Positions 41,147 to 49,294 of a DNA stretch of 64,000 nt are shown in pieces. The DNA comes from Streptomyces sp. SID13726 (GTDB lineage: Bacteria; Actinomycetota; Actinomycetes; Streptomycetales; Streptomycetaceae): positions 62,001 to 126,000 of the forward strand of contig NZ_JAAGLY010000011.1 in NCBI RefSeq assembly GCF_010548375.1, written 5' to 3'. Position 1 is the stretch's first letter, and the number at the start of each line of letters is the position of its first letter. A model generated the notes under the pieces. That model saw nothing but the letters and a program-made list of their open reading frames with translations, was not told the DNA's origin and made no database searches. Position numbers and translations under genes: made by a program.

Positions 41147-42004
41147 ATGACCGATCACCTTTCGAACGGCGAGAAGCTCTTCAAGATCAACGATGCCGAA
41201 CTGTGCGTCGAGACCTTCGGGAACTCCGCGAACCCGGCCGTCCTGCTGATCGACGGTGCGAGCGCCTCGATGCTGTGGTGGGAAACCGAGCTGTGCGAAC
41301 GGATCGCGCTCGGCGGCCGGTTCGTGATCCGCTACGACAACCGGGACACCGGCAGATCCACCAACTACCCGCCGGGCCGGCCGAGCTACGCATTCACCGA
41401 CCTGGCCGGGGACGCGCACAGCATCCTGGACGCCCTGCACGTCGAACGCGCGCACGTCGTGTGCCGGTCCATGTCAGGCGGCATCGGGCTCATCATGGGC
41501 GTGGACCACCCCGACCGGGTGGAATCGCTGACATTCGTCTCCACCTCCACGGGCGAGGACGGACTCCCGTCGGCGTCGGACGAGCTCACCAGCGGAATCC
41601 CCGAGAACCCGGACCCCACCGACTCGGGCGCGGTGGTGGACTTCGTCGTAGCCTCGGCGAAGGCGTGTTCGGGGGGCTCGCCCTACTTCGACGAAGCCGC
41701 CACGCGCGTGCTGGTCGAGCAGGACGTGGCCCGCACCCGCGACATCGCGGCCACCCTCGTCAACCACTACACGATGTCCTTCGACGGATCGTCCCGCGAT
41801 TTCGCTTCCATCAAGGCGCCGACCCTCGTGGTGCACGGCGACCACGACCCGGTTCTCCCGCTCCCGCACGGACACGCGCTGCACGAGGCGATTCCCGGCG
41901 CCGAGCTGCTGATCCTGGAAGGGGCCGGGCACGACCTGCCAAGGCCCCTGTGGGACACGTTCGTCCCAGCACTGCTCCAGCACACGGAAAGGGGTCGACG
42001 ATGA
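41147..42004 (+). CDS. alpha/beta hydrolase
   Basis: A 285-residue alpha/beta-fold hydrolase. It has the core AVLLIDGASASMLWWETELCERIA, the DNRDTGRST segment, and nucleophile region HVVCRSMSGGIGLIMG, where Ser replaces the usual GxSxG as RSMSGG. The acid is in LVVHGDHDPVLPL and the His in LEGAGHDLPR. It resembles the family of aclacinomycin-methylesterase-like or lactone hydrolases. Its stop overlaps the LLM gene start (ATGA), so the two act in one pathway. Confidence 0.88.
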   Translation: MTDHLSNGEKLFKINDAELCVETFGNSANPAVLLIDGASASMLWWETELCERIALGGRFVIRYDNRDTGRSTNYPPGRPSYAFTDLAGDAHSILDALHVERAHVVCRSMSGGIGLIMGVDHPDRVESLTFVSTSTGEDGLPSASDELTSGIPENPDPTDSGAVVDFVVASAKACSGGSPYFDEAATRVLVEQDVARTRDIAATLVNHYTMSFDGSSRDFASIKAPTLVVHGDHDPVLPLPHGHALHEAIPGAELLILEGAGHDLPRPLWDTFVPALLQHTERGRR

Positions 42005-42837
42005 CCCGCCTGCGTTCTGCGCTCTGGCTGCCGCTCTTCGACGGTCTCGCCGACCCGATGGCGGTCGCCCGGCTGGCTGCCGAGGCGGAGGAGGCGGGGT
42101 GGGACGGCGTGTTCGTATGGGACCACCTGCGCTGGCGGGCGCCGGTCGGGCATGTGGCAGACCCATGGATCACGCTGACTGCGATCGCCACCGCCACCGA
42201 ACGCCTCCGGTTCGGCCCCATGGTCACCCCTCTGGCACGCCGCCGACCGGCCAAGGTCGCCAAGGAGACCGCGACACTGGACCGGCTCAGCGGCGGACGC
42301 CTCACGCTCGGCGTCGGACTCGGCAGCGACCGCTTCGCCGGCGAGCTGAGCGCGACCGGCGAGGAACTCGATGACCGGCTCCGGGGTGAGATGCTCGACG
42401 AGTCACTGGAGATCCTCACCGCCGCGTGGTCCGGCCGGCCGGTGCACCACCACGGCCGGCACTACACCGTCGACGGCGTCTCCTTCCTCCCCCGACCGGT
42501 TCAGCTGCCCGGCGTGCCCGTATGGGCAGCGGGTTTTCCGGGCAAGGCCAAACCGATGCGCCGTGCCGCCCGGCATGACGGCTTCTTCCCGGTCAATCTC
42601 GAACACCCTGACCAGCTCGCCGACGTCGTCGCCACCCTCACGGATCTCCGCCGACAGGAGACGACCCCGTACGACGTCGCCGTCCCCCTCCCACCCGGCA
42701 CCGACCCGACGCCCTTTGCCGAGGCGGGCGCCACTTGGTGGCTGGCGGAGTTCGATCCGGAAGAAGTGTCACTGGATCAGGTACGAGGTGTCATCCATGA
42801 CGGTCCCGTCGATATCGCTGTCGAGCAGATCCGTTGA
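42001..42837 (+). CDS. LLM-class flavin/F420-dependent oxidoreductase
   Basis: A 278-residue TIM-barrel enzyme of the luciferase-like family, with WDGVFVWDHLRWRAP near the N-terminus and RLTLGVGLGSDRFAGELSATG before the flavin site. It probably uses F420 or FMN to reduce or oxygenate a small molecule. It is translationally coupled to the alpha/beta hydrolase and probably shares its promoter and palindrome. The substrate is unknown. A 174-bp spacer without features follows, up to the convergent pirin gene. Confidence 0.88.
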   Translation: MTRLRSALWLPLFDGLADPMAVARLAAEAEEAGWDGVFVWDHLRWRAPVGHVADPWITLTAIATATERLRFGPMVTPLARRRPAKVAKETATLDRLSGGRLTLGVGLGSDRFAGELSATGEELDDRLRGEMLDESLEILTAAWSGRPVHHHGRHYTVDGVSFLPRPVQLPGVPVWAAGFPGKAKPMRRAARHDGFFPVNLEHPDQLADVVATLTDLRRQETTPYDVAVPLPPGTDPTPFAEAGATWWLAEFDPEEVSLDQVRGVIHDGPVDIAVEQIR

Positions 42838-43011
42838 CCAGGATCTCCAGCCTGTCCGACCACGAAGCGGAACCACGCCTGAACAACGAACACCTCTGTT
42901 GCGCCGGCCGCGTCGCCCCGCGATCGGACGCTCGGCATCGGTTGCGGCACAGGTCCGCGCGCATCGCCGAGAGAGGGACGGGCACGACCCACGCCTAGAG
43001 ATTTGCGCTGG

Positions 43012-43977
43012 TCAACGCACTCGCCCACGCGGCTTCAGCGCCACAGGCGGCAGTTCCGGCGCCGCGAGCGGAGCCCCGTCGTACCCCTTCACCTCTCCGA
43101 ACCGCGACCCTTCCATCCAGTCCCGGCGAGCCTGTTCGATCTCCGCCTGCGACCGCCCAATCCAGTTCCAGAACATGACGAGCTCCTCCTCGAACGGCTC
43201 ACCCCCCAGCAGCATCAGCCCCGCGTCCGACTCGGCGCGCAGCGGGAGTTCGGTGCGGCCGCAGCCGAGGTAGAGCATCGAGCCGGGCAGGAGGGGGACG
43301 CCGTCCACGTGGGTCTCGCCGGACATGGACAGGACGGCGTACTCGAAGTCCGGTTCCAGGGGCAGGCGTACGTCCGTGCCGCCGGTGACGGCCGCGTCGG
43401 CGCCGACGATCGGGGTGTACGCCGTTCCGGGTGAGCGTGCGCCGTCGAGGTCGCCTAGGATCAGCGTGGCCGTGAGGCCGAGGGCGCTGATCTGCGGCAG
43501 CTCGGCGTGGTGCTCGAAGCGCGGGTCGGTGTGGCGGTGGCTGTCCGGGAGGGCGACCCACAGCTGGGCGCCGTGCAGGAAGCGGGCATGGGACCTCGGG
43601 CTCTCCTCGGAGTGGCTGATCGCGCGGCCGGAGGTCATCAGGCCCAGCTCACGGGGGCGGATCGTCTGGAGGCTGCCGGTGGAGTCGCGGTGCAGCACCT
43701 CGCCCTCGTGCAGCCAGCTCACGGTCTGGAGGCCCATGTGGGGGTGCGGGGGCACCTGCATGCCTGGTTCGTCGGCGATGTCGTCGGGGCCGTAGTGATC
43801 GACGAAGCACCAGGCGCCGACCATGCGCCGGCCCAGGTTGGGCAGCAATCGGCGCACCTCGGAGGACTCGCCGAGCTTGACCCGGCGAGGGCTGAGGAGT
43901 TCCCGCACGGGCTCCGCGACGACGAAGCCGCGGCCGCCGCACAGGGCGGGAACCGCCTCACGATCAAGATTGCTCAT
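43012..43977 (-). CDS. pirin-family protein (cupin-type)
   Basis: A 321-residue double-cupin protein. The N-terminal cupin has HPHMGLQTVSWLHEGEVLHRDSTG (metal His ligands) and then PRELGLMTSGRAISHSEESP, the pirin motif. The second cupin is shorter (GSMLYLGCGRTELPL). Pirins are metal-dependent, with quercetinase or regulatory activity. The start at 43977 is used (MSNLDRE). The last codons (LKPRGRVR) are matched by a remnant at 34954-35004, in the same orientation, beside an integrase fragment. Confidence 0.9.
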   Translation of the reverse strand: MSNLDREAVPALCGGRGFVVAEPVRELLSPRRVKLGESSEVRRLLPNLGRRMVGAWCFVDHYGPDDIADEPGMQVPPHPHMGLQTVSWLHEGEVLHRDSTGSLQTIRPRELGLMTSGRAISHSEESPRSHARFLHGAQLWVALPDSHRHTDPRFEHHAELPQISALGLTATLILGDLDGARSPGTAYTPIVGADAAVTGGTDVRLPLEPDFEYAVLSMSGETHVDGVPLLPGSMLYLGCGRTELPLRAESDAGLMLLGGEPFEEELVMFWNWIGRSQAEIEQARRDWMEGSRFGEVKGYDGAPLAAPELPPVALKPRGRVR

Positions 43978-44050
43978 GTCGCCCAACCTAGCCCCGGGAA
44001 GCGATTCCCGTCAGGCCGTACCCCGGCTCCGTGACGGGCGCTTCTCGCAC

Positions 44051-44077
44051 ACTCCGCATACCCCGCATACTCCGCAT
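44051..44077. repeat. three 9-bp tandem repeats (ACTCCGCAT type)
   Basis: ACTCCGCAT, ACCCCGCAT and ACTCCGCAT lie in tandem in the divergent pirin/MarR promoter region, 47 bp before the MarR start. Confidence 0.75.
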
Positions 44078-44095
44078 ACCTCACGGCCAGACACG

Positions 44096-44116
44096 ACGAT
44101 AATAACCATGTATCGT
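44096..44116. promoter_or_regulatory. inverted repeat ACGATA-N9-TATCGT, MarR operator candidate
   Basis: A 6-bp inverted repeat with a 9-base AT-rich spacer, just upstream of the MarR start. The size and position suit a MarR dimer and autoregulation. Confidence 0.68.
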
Positions 44117-44123
44117 ATCCGGC

Positions 44124-44615
44124 ATGAGTACGGCACACGAGGGCGCCACGCCCGGTTTCCTGGTCTGGCGGCTGTCGATGAAGTGGCGGGTCGCGGTCGA
44201 CCGCGCGGTGGCACCGCTCGGGCTGACGCACGCCCAGTACTCGCTCGTCGCCTCGCTGTACGGCATGCAGCGCGCCGGTGAGCGGCCCAGCCAGCGGCGC
44301 CTCGCCGACCGGACCGGCCTGGAGGCGCTCTACGTCTCCAAGCTGGCGCGCTCCCTGGAGAGCGCCGGGCTCCTGGAGCGCACCCGGGACCCGCGCGACC
44401 CGCGCGCGGTGCAGTTGGCGCTCACCGAGCAGGGCCGCGAGCGGACCCGGCAGGCCGTCGAGGTCGTCCAGGACCTCCTGGAGCAACTGCTCGCGCCGCT
44501 CGGCGGCCTGGGCAGCGACCGCACGCGGGAGTTCGAGCGCGAGCTGTCGACCCTGCTCGACGCGCCTCTCGACCCGTTCGTCATGCACAGCGATTCCGAC
44601 AAGGAGCAGTCATGA
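44124..44615 (+). CDS. MarR-family transcriptional regulator
   Basis: A 163-residue winged-helix regulator. The recognition part is PSQRRLADRTGLEALYVSKLARSLESAGLLERTRDPRDPRAVQLALTEQGRE. It has a short (about 10 nt) leader with no Shine-Dalgarno, so it may be leaderless or nearly so. It overlaps the MarR-like gene at 44612 (ATGA). The operator ACGATA-N9-TATCGT directly upstream is probably its own binding site. Confidence 0.9.
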   Translation: MSTAHEGATPGFLVWRLSMKWRVAVDRAVAPLGLTHAQYSLVASLYGMQRAGERPSQRRLADRTGLEALYVSKLARSLESAGLLERTRDPRDPRAVQLALTEQGRERTRQAVEVVQDLLEQLLAPLGGLGSDRTREFERELSTLLDAPLDPFVMHSDSDKEQS

Positions 44616-45058
44616 CCACCACCACTCCCCTGCTCGACCCCCGGGTCATCGCCCTGGCCCACTACGCCGGCCGGGCCCTCCTGGAGCGGGTGCTGGCCCG
44701 CCACGGCGTCACCTTCCAGCAGTCCGTCACGCTCCGGCTCGCCGCCGTCGCCGAGGGGCCGGTCGAGCGGGACCGTGTCGTCGAGGGCGTGGTCGGCGCG
44801 CTGAAGATCGACCCGGCGGAGGCGCAGGGCGTGGTGGACGAGCTGATCGCCGCCGGACTGCTGGCCCCTCAGGAACCGTCCCGGGTACGGATCACGGACG
44901 CCGGACGGGAGCTGTACGCCCGCACGTCCGCGGAGACCGCCCCCGTCTCCGCCCGGATCTACGCCGGTATCCCCACGGAGGACCTGGCAGTCGCCGGGCG
45001 CGTGCTGAGCCTCATCACCGAGCGGGCCGACGCGGAGCTCGCAGTTCTCGGCAAGTAG
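44612..45058 (+). CDS. MarR-like protein, second gene of pair
   Basis: A 148-residue protein with a partial winged-helix pattern (VVEGVVGALKIDPAEAQGVVDELIAAGLLAPQEPSRVRITDAGRELYAR). Dimerising helices lie at both ends. It may be a partner or a diverged copy of the MarR protein before it. Its coupled position suggests they are made together in fixed ratio and might form a heterodimer; this is inference. Transcription ends at the hairpin at 45078-45106. Confidence 0.8.
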   Translation: MTTTTPLLDPRVIALAHYAGRALLERVLARHGVTFQQSVTLRLAAVAEGPVERDRVVEGVVGALKIDPAEAQGVVDELIAAGLLAPQEPSRVRITDAGRELYARTSAETAPVSARIYAGIPTEDLAVAGRVLSLITERADAELAVLGK

Positions 45059-45077
45059 CGTCCGCAGAAAGGCGGTT

Positions 45078-45106
45078 GGGCCCGGTTCCGCACAGGAACC
45101 GGGCCC
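45078..45106. terminator. bidirectional terminator hairpin
   Basis: A perfect 12-bp stem (GGGCCCGGTTCC/GGAACCGGGCCC) with a GCACA loop lies between the convergent MarR-like and PepSY genes. Confidence 0.8.
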
Positions 45107-45117
45107 GCACGCGTCCC

Positions 45118-46515
45118 TCAGGCCGCCGCCGTCTCCTTCCCCTTCCGGTGGGCTATCTCGCCGAGGATCACGTCCGCGACGATGAAGCCGGCCAGCGGTA
45201 TGCCGAACAGCGGCACGAAGTAGCCGAGGACGGCGACGAGCACCACGCCCGGCACCAGGATCTGCGGCGGCACCTGCTGCCAGGCGCCTCGCGGGACCGG
45301 CCGCCCGAAGGCGGAACCCCGGCCGCGCTGCCACCACATCCGGTAGCCCCACACGATCAGCAGGACCAGGGCCAGCGCGAGCAGCATCAGGGCGATCTGG
45401 TTGACCAGGCCGAACAAGACGCCGGTGTGCAGGTCGATGCCCCAGCGGGTCAGCTTGGCGAGCAGCGGGTAGTCGGCGAACCGCACGGTGTCGGTGACCT
45501 CGCCTGTGCCCGGGTCGACGGCGACGGAGTCCTGCTTCTCGGGCCAGCTGCGCTGCACCTGTCGTACGACATAGGCGGACGAGGCGTCGGCGGGCGGCAC
45601 GATCTCGACCGGGTCGCCGAGACCTTCGGCGCGGGCGGCGGCCAGCACCTTGTCGAGGCCGACGCCGTGCTCGGCGTCCCCGGCCGAGGCGGAGGCGCCG
45701 TGGCCCGAGTGGTCGCCGCCCGCGGCCGCGGAGACCGAGGGGGTGGACTGGCCGAGGGAGGTGCGCAGTTCGTCGATGTTGGCGCCCGCGTACGTCGACC
45801 AGGTCAGGCCGGTCGCGGACAGGAAGAAGAACCCGGCCGCGGCCCATACGCCGACGCTGCCGTGCAGTCCGAGGGTGCGGCGCCGCCCGCTGGTGCCGCG
45901 GACCTTGCGCAGGGCGCGGCGGCGGGAGAACCACAGCACCAGGCCGCCGCCGGCGATCACCGCAAGCCAGCTGGCGGCGAACTCGCTGTAGAGACGGCCG
46001 TTCTCGCCGAGGTGGAGGTCGCGGTGGAACTCGTCGATCCAGGTGCGCAGCGGGAGCGCGCCGGTGGAGCCGTACTGTTCGAGGGCGCCGCGGACCTTGC
46101 CGGTGTAGGGGTCGACGAACACGGCGAGCGTGTGGTTCGGGTCGACGCCCTTCACCCCGGACAGCATCACCCTGGTGGTCGCGTCGTCGTCGGGCGAGGG
46201 GCGGACGGCCGAGACGGTGCCCTCGGGGTGTGCCTTGCGGGCCGCGTCCACCTGCTCGGAGATGGGCAGCTTGCCGTCGCCGACGGCGGCGACGGTCATC
46301 TCGTCCCGGTAGACGATCTTCTCGGCCTGGAAGGCGCCCGCGTACAGGAAGCCGGTCACGGCGGCCACCAGCAGGAAGGGCGCGACGAACACACCGGCGT
46401 AGAAGTGCAGACGCAGCACGAGCTGACGCAGCGGCGGGGCCCAGCCGCGGGAGGGCGGCGCCGGAGCGGCCGCCTCCGGGGCCTCGTCCGCGGTGGTTGA
46501 GGGAGCGATGGACAT
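45118..46515 (-). CDS. PepSY-domain membrane protein
   Basis: A 465-residue membrane protein. The first helix includes VLRLHFYAGVFVAPFLLVAAVTGFLYA, typical of PepSY_TM (iron-regulated or siderophore-reduction) proteins. Two PepSY-like extracellular stretches follow (~55-140 and ~290-350). Between them is a His-rich linker, AGGDHSGHGASASAGDAEHG. Four helices are expected in total. The family is often linked to iron-siderophore or copper handling. The ATG at 46515 has GGAGAAG upstream. No iron-box or partner gene was seen. Confidence 0.88.
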   Translation of the reverse strand: MSIAPSTTADEAPEAAAPAPPSRGWAPPLRQLVLRLHFYAGVFVAPFLLVAAVTGFLYAGAFQAEKIVYRDEMTVAAVGDGKLPISEQVDAARKAHPEGTVSAVRPSPDDDATTRVMLSGVKGVDPNHTLAVFVDPYTGKVRGALEQYGSTGALPLRTWIDEFHRDLHLGENGRLYSEFAASWLAVIAGGGLVLWFSRRRALRKVRGTSGRRRTLGLHGSVGVWAAAGFFFLSATGLTWSTYAGANIDELRTSLGQSTPSVSAAAGGDHSGHGASASAGDAEHGVGLDKVLAAARAEGLGDPVEIVPPADASSAYVVRQVQRSWPEKQDSVAVDPGTGEVTDTVRFADYPLLAKLTRWGIDLHTGVLFGLVNQIALMLLALALVLLIVWGYRMWWQRGRGSAFGRPVPRGAWQQVPPQILVPGVVLVAVLGYFVPLFGIPLAGFIVADVILGEIAHRKGKETAAA

Positions 46516-46653
46516 CGGCGGCTTCTCCGAGGGCTGGGGACGGTAGCGGTCCAGTAGTCGGAGAGAGGGGCCGCCGAGTTCCCGGCACTCCAAGTGACCT
46601 GCGTCACACGCCAGCGCGGAGGTCCGCCCGGGCCGCCGTGGCATCCTGACGCG

Positions 46654-47298
46654 ATGGCAACTCCGAGTCATCGCGCGCCCCTTGCCGAGCTGGTCGAGGC
46701 ACTCCTGGCCACGGACGGTCCGCTGCCGATCGTCGCGGCCGGCGATCCGGTGCTCCGGCAGGGCACCGAGCGCTACGACGGTCAGCTCGACGCCCCGCTC
46801 CTGTCCCGTTTCGTCGAGGCCCTGCGCGTCACCATGCACGCGGCGCCCGGTGTCGGTGTCGCCGCCCCGCAGGTGGGGGTGCCCCTGCGCATCGCGGTGA
46901 TCGAGGACCCGGCGCCCGTGCCGGAGGAGGTGCGGCTGGCGCGCGGGCGGGTTCCGCAGCCCTTCCGGGTCCTGGTGAACCCGTCGTACGAACCCCTCGG
47001 CGCGGAGCGGGCCGCGTTCTTCGAGGGCTGTCTGAGCGTGCCGGGGTGGCAAGCGGTGGTGGCGCGGCCCGCCGAGGTGCGGCTGACGTGCGAGGACGAG
47101 TACGGCCACGCCGTCGACGAGGTCTTCACCGGCTGGCCCGCGCGGATCGTCCAGCACGAGACGGACCACCTCGACGGCATGCTCTACCTCGACCGCGCCG
47201 AACTGCGCTCACTGTCCTCGAACCAGGCGATGGCGGAGCGCTGGACGCAGCCGACGCCGGAGCGGGCGGCCACGTCCCTCGGTTTCGAGCTGCCCTAG
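46654..47298 (+). CDS. def: peptide deformylase
   Basis: A 214-residue enzyme that removes the N-formyl group from new proteins. All three motifs are present: GVGVAAPQ (66-73), EGCLS (124-128, metal Cys) and QHETDH (167-172, metal His pair with catalytic Glu). It has an N-terminal extension (~1-20) and longer loops than the Escherichia coli enzyme. Streptomyces carry several deformylase genes, and this is an accessory copy outside the usual def-fmt locus. It converges with the flavin reductase gene, and the two stops share bases in CTAG (47295-47298). Confidence 0.93.
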   Translation: MATPSHRAPLAELVEALLATDGPLPIVAAGDPVLRQGTERYDGQLDAPLLSRFVEALRVTMHAAPGVGVAAPQVGVPLRIAVIEDPAPVPEEVRLARGRVPQPFRVLVNPSYEPLGAERAAFFEGCLSVPGWQAVVARPAEVRLTCEDEYGHAVDEVFTGWPARIVQHETDHLDGMLYLDRAELRSLSSNQAMAERWTQPTPERAATSLGFELP

Positions 47299-48725
47299 TT
47301 GTCCCGGTAGGTCTCCAGGAGCCGCAGCCACACCTCGCTGATCGTCGGATACGACGGGACCGCGTGCCACAGCCTGCTGATGGGGACCTGGCCCACGACC
47401 GCGATCGTCGCGGAGTGGATCAGCTCGCCGACGCCGGGGCCGACGAAGGTGACGCCGAGCAGGATCTCGCGCTCCAGGTCGACGACCATGCGGGCGCGGC
47501 CCCGGTAGCCCTCGGCGTAGAGGCCGGCGCCGGAGACGGACCCGAGGTCGTAGTCGACCGCGCGGACCCGGTGGCCGGCCTGTTCCGCCTCGGCCAGGGA
47601 CAGGCCCACGGAGGCCGCCTCCGGGTCGGTGAAGACGACCTGGGGCACGCCCGCGTGGTCGGCGGTCGCGGCATGGGCGCTCCACGGCTCGGCCTGGACC
47701 GAGGTGCCGGACGCGCGGGCCGAGATCGCGGCGCCCGCGATGCGCGCCTGGTACTTGCCCTGGTGGGTGAGGAGCGCGCGGTGGTTGACGTCGCCGACCG
47801 CGTAGAGCCAGTCGCTGCCGGTGACGCGCAGGCTGTCGTCCACCTCCAGCCAGGAGCCCGGCTCACGGCCGACCGTGTCGAGGCCGATGTCGTCGGTGCG
47901 CGGGGCGCGTCCGGTCGCGAAGAGGATCTCGTCGGCCTCGATGCGGTCACCGGTGCCGGTGACGACCACGACGGTGCCGTTCTCCCGGGTGACCGACGCG
48001 ACCGAGGTGCCGGTGCGGACGTCGACGCCCGCCTCGGTGAGCGCTTCGGTGACGAGTTCCCCGGCGAACGGCTCCATGCGGTTGAGCAGGCCCTTGCCGC
48101 GCACCAGGAGCGTGACCCGGGAGCCGAGGGCCTGCCAGGCGGTGGCCATCTCGGTGGCGACCACTCCCCCGCCGACCACGACCAGGCGTCCGGGCGCCGC
48201 CTTGGCGCTGGTGGCCTCCCGGCTGGTCCACGGCTTGACCTCGTCGAGGCCCGGCAGGTCGGGCAGGACGGCCCGGGTGCCGGTGCACACGGCCACCGCT
48301 TGCCGGGCGGTGAGGACCTTCCGCGAGCCGTCGGGGCTGGTGACCTCGACCGTGCGCTCCCCGGTGAGACGGCCGTGGCCGCGGTGCAGGTCGGCACCGA
48401 TGCCGTCGAGCCAGCCGACCTGGCCGTCGTCCTTCCAGTTCGAGGTGAAGTAGTCCCGGCGGGCGAGGACGGCGGCCGTGTCCAGGGGGCCCTGTACCGA
48501 TTCGCTCAGGCCCGGCAGGCGGCGCGCGTCCGCCTGGGCGATCACCGGCCGCAGCAGGGCCTTGCTGGGCATGCAGGCCCAGTACGAACACTCTCCGCCG
48601 ACCAGCTCGCTCTCCACGACCGCGGTGGAGAGGCCGGCCGCACGGGTGCGGTCCGCGACGTTCTCCCCCACGGGTCCGGCACCGAGCACCACGACGTCGT
48701 AGGCGATGTTTTCCGTTTCCGTCAT
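47295..48725 (-). CDS. FAD-dependent pyridine nucleotide-disulfide oxidoreductase
   Basis: A 476-residue flavoprotein. The FAD motif is VVVLGAGPVGENVA (~11-24), the redox disulfide is Cys46 and Cys51 in GGECSYWACMPSK, and the NAD(P)H motif is VVVGGGVVATEMATAW. The C-terminal dimer domain ends HAVPSYPTISEVWLRLLE. It is of the mercuric reductase/lipoamide-dehydrogenase type, but no CxxC-metal domain or lipoyl partner is nearby. It probably reduces a disulfide, quinone or metal. The start at 48725 faces the thioredoxin gene. Confidence 0.9.
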   Translation of the reverse strand: MTETENIAYDVVVLGAGPVGENVADRTRAAGLSTAVVESELVGGECSYWACMPSKALLRPVIAQADARRLPGLSESVQGPLDTAAVLARRDYFTSNWKDDGQVGWLDGIGADLHRGHGRLTGERTVEVTSPDGSRKVLTARQAVAVCTGTRAVLPDLPGLDEVKPWTSREATSAKAAPGRLVVVGGGVVATEMATAWQALGSRVTLLVRGKGLLNRMEPFAGELVTEALTEAGVDVRTGTSVASVTRENGTVVVVTGTGDRIEADEILFATGRAPRTDDIGLDTVGREPGSWLEVDDSLRVTGSDWLYAVGDVNHRALLTHQGKYQARIAGAAISARASGTSVQAEPWSAHAATADHAGVPQVVFTDPEAASVGLSLAEAEQAGHRVRAVDYDLGSVSGAGLYAEGYRGRARMVVDLEREILLGVTFVGPGVGELIHSATIAVVGQVPISRLWHAVPSYPTISEVWLRLLETYRDN

Positions 48726-48870
48726 GGGGCCAGTCTGGTGGGTGGTGTGCGCTCGGGCCACCAGGGGTACGCGCGCCGCATACCGAGTGCACACAGCCGT
48801 GGAATACCCGGCCGACCGGCCGTGTTGTGCCGACGGCTTCGCCCCGAGACCCAGGAAGAGGGATCACGTC

Positions 48871-49257
48871 ATGAGCAGCACCGTGGAGCTCACCAAGGAG
48901 AACTTCGACCAGACGGTCACGGACAACGAGTTCGTCCTGATCGACTTCTGGGCGGCCTGGTGCGGTCCGTGCCGCCAGTTCGCGCCGGTCTACGAGAAGG
49001 CCGCCGGGGACAACCCCGACCTGGTGTTCGGCAAGGTGGACACCGAGGCGCAGCCGGAGCTGGCCGCCGCCTTCGGCATCCAGTCGATCCCGACGCTGAT
49101 GATCGTCCGCGACCAGGTCGCGGTGTTCGCCCAGCCGGGCGCGCTGCCCGAATCAGCCCTGACGGACGTCATCGGGCAGGCCCGCAAGCTGGACATGGAC
49201 GAGGTCCGCAAGGCCGTGGCCGAGCAGCAGGCCCAGACCGAGCAGAACGGCCAGTAA
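48871..49257 (+). CDS. trxA: thioredoxin
   Basis: A 128-residue thioredoxin with active-site Trp-Cys-Gly-Pro-Cys (Cys31, Cys34) in FWAAWCGPCRQFAPV. IQSIPTLMIV carries the cis-Pro. The Gln-rich C-terminal tail (AEQQAQTEQNGQ) is a modest extension. It reduces protein disulfides in the cytoplasm. Being next to the flavin disulfide reductase (47295-48725), it may be that enzyme's electron acceptor, although classical thioredoxin reductases are a different family. Confidence 0.93.
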   Translation: MSSTVELTKENFDQTVTDNEFVLIDFWAAWCGPCRQFAPVYEKAAGDNPDLVFGKVDTEAQPELAAAFGIQSIPTLMIVRDQVAVFAQPGALPESALTDVIGQARKLDMDEVRKAVAEQQAQTEQNGQ

Positions 49258-49261
49258 GGCT

Positions 49262-49294
49262 CCGGATCAGAACCGGATCAGAACCGGATCAGAA
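49262..49294. repeat. three perfect 11-bp tandem repeats over a stop codon
   Basis: CCGGATCAGAA occurs three times in tandem between the convergent thioredoxin and aldehyde dehydrogenase genes. The copy nearest the dehydrogenase contains its stop (TGA on the minus strand, 49289-49291). Duplication of this piece therefore yields three TGA triplets in a row of units without changing the protein. Confidence 0.85.

Noticed and set aside
43012..43977. phiC31-type attachment site in the pirin gene.
   Set aside because: I looked for a match to the attB sequence as I recall it and found none. The remnant integrase is of the tyrosine type, not serine.
48871..49257. Thioredoxin and flavin reductase as a classical thioredoxin/thioredoxin-reductase pair.
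   Set aside because: The flavoprotein is of the lipoamide-dehydrogenase/mercuric-reductase type, with Cys-x4-Cys near the N-terminus, not a TrxB.
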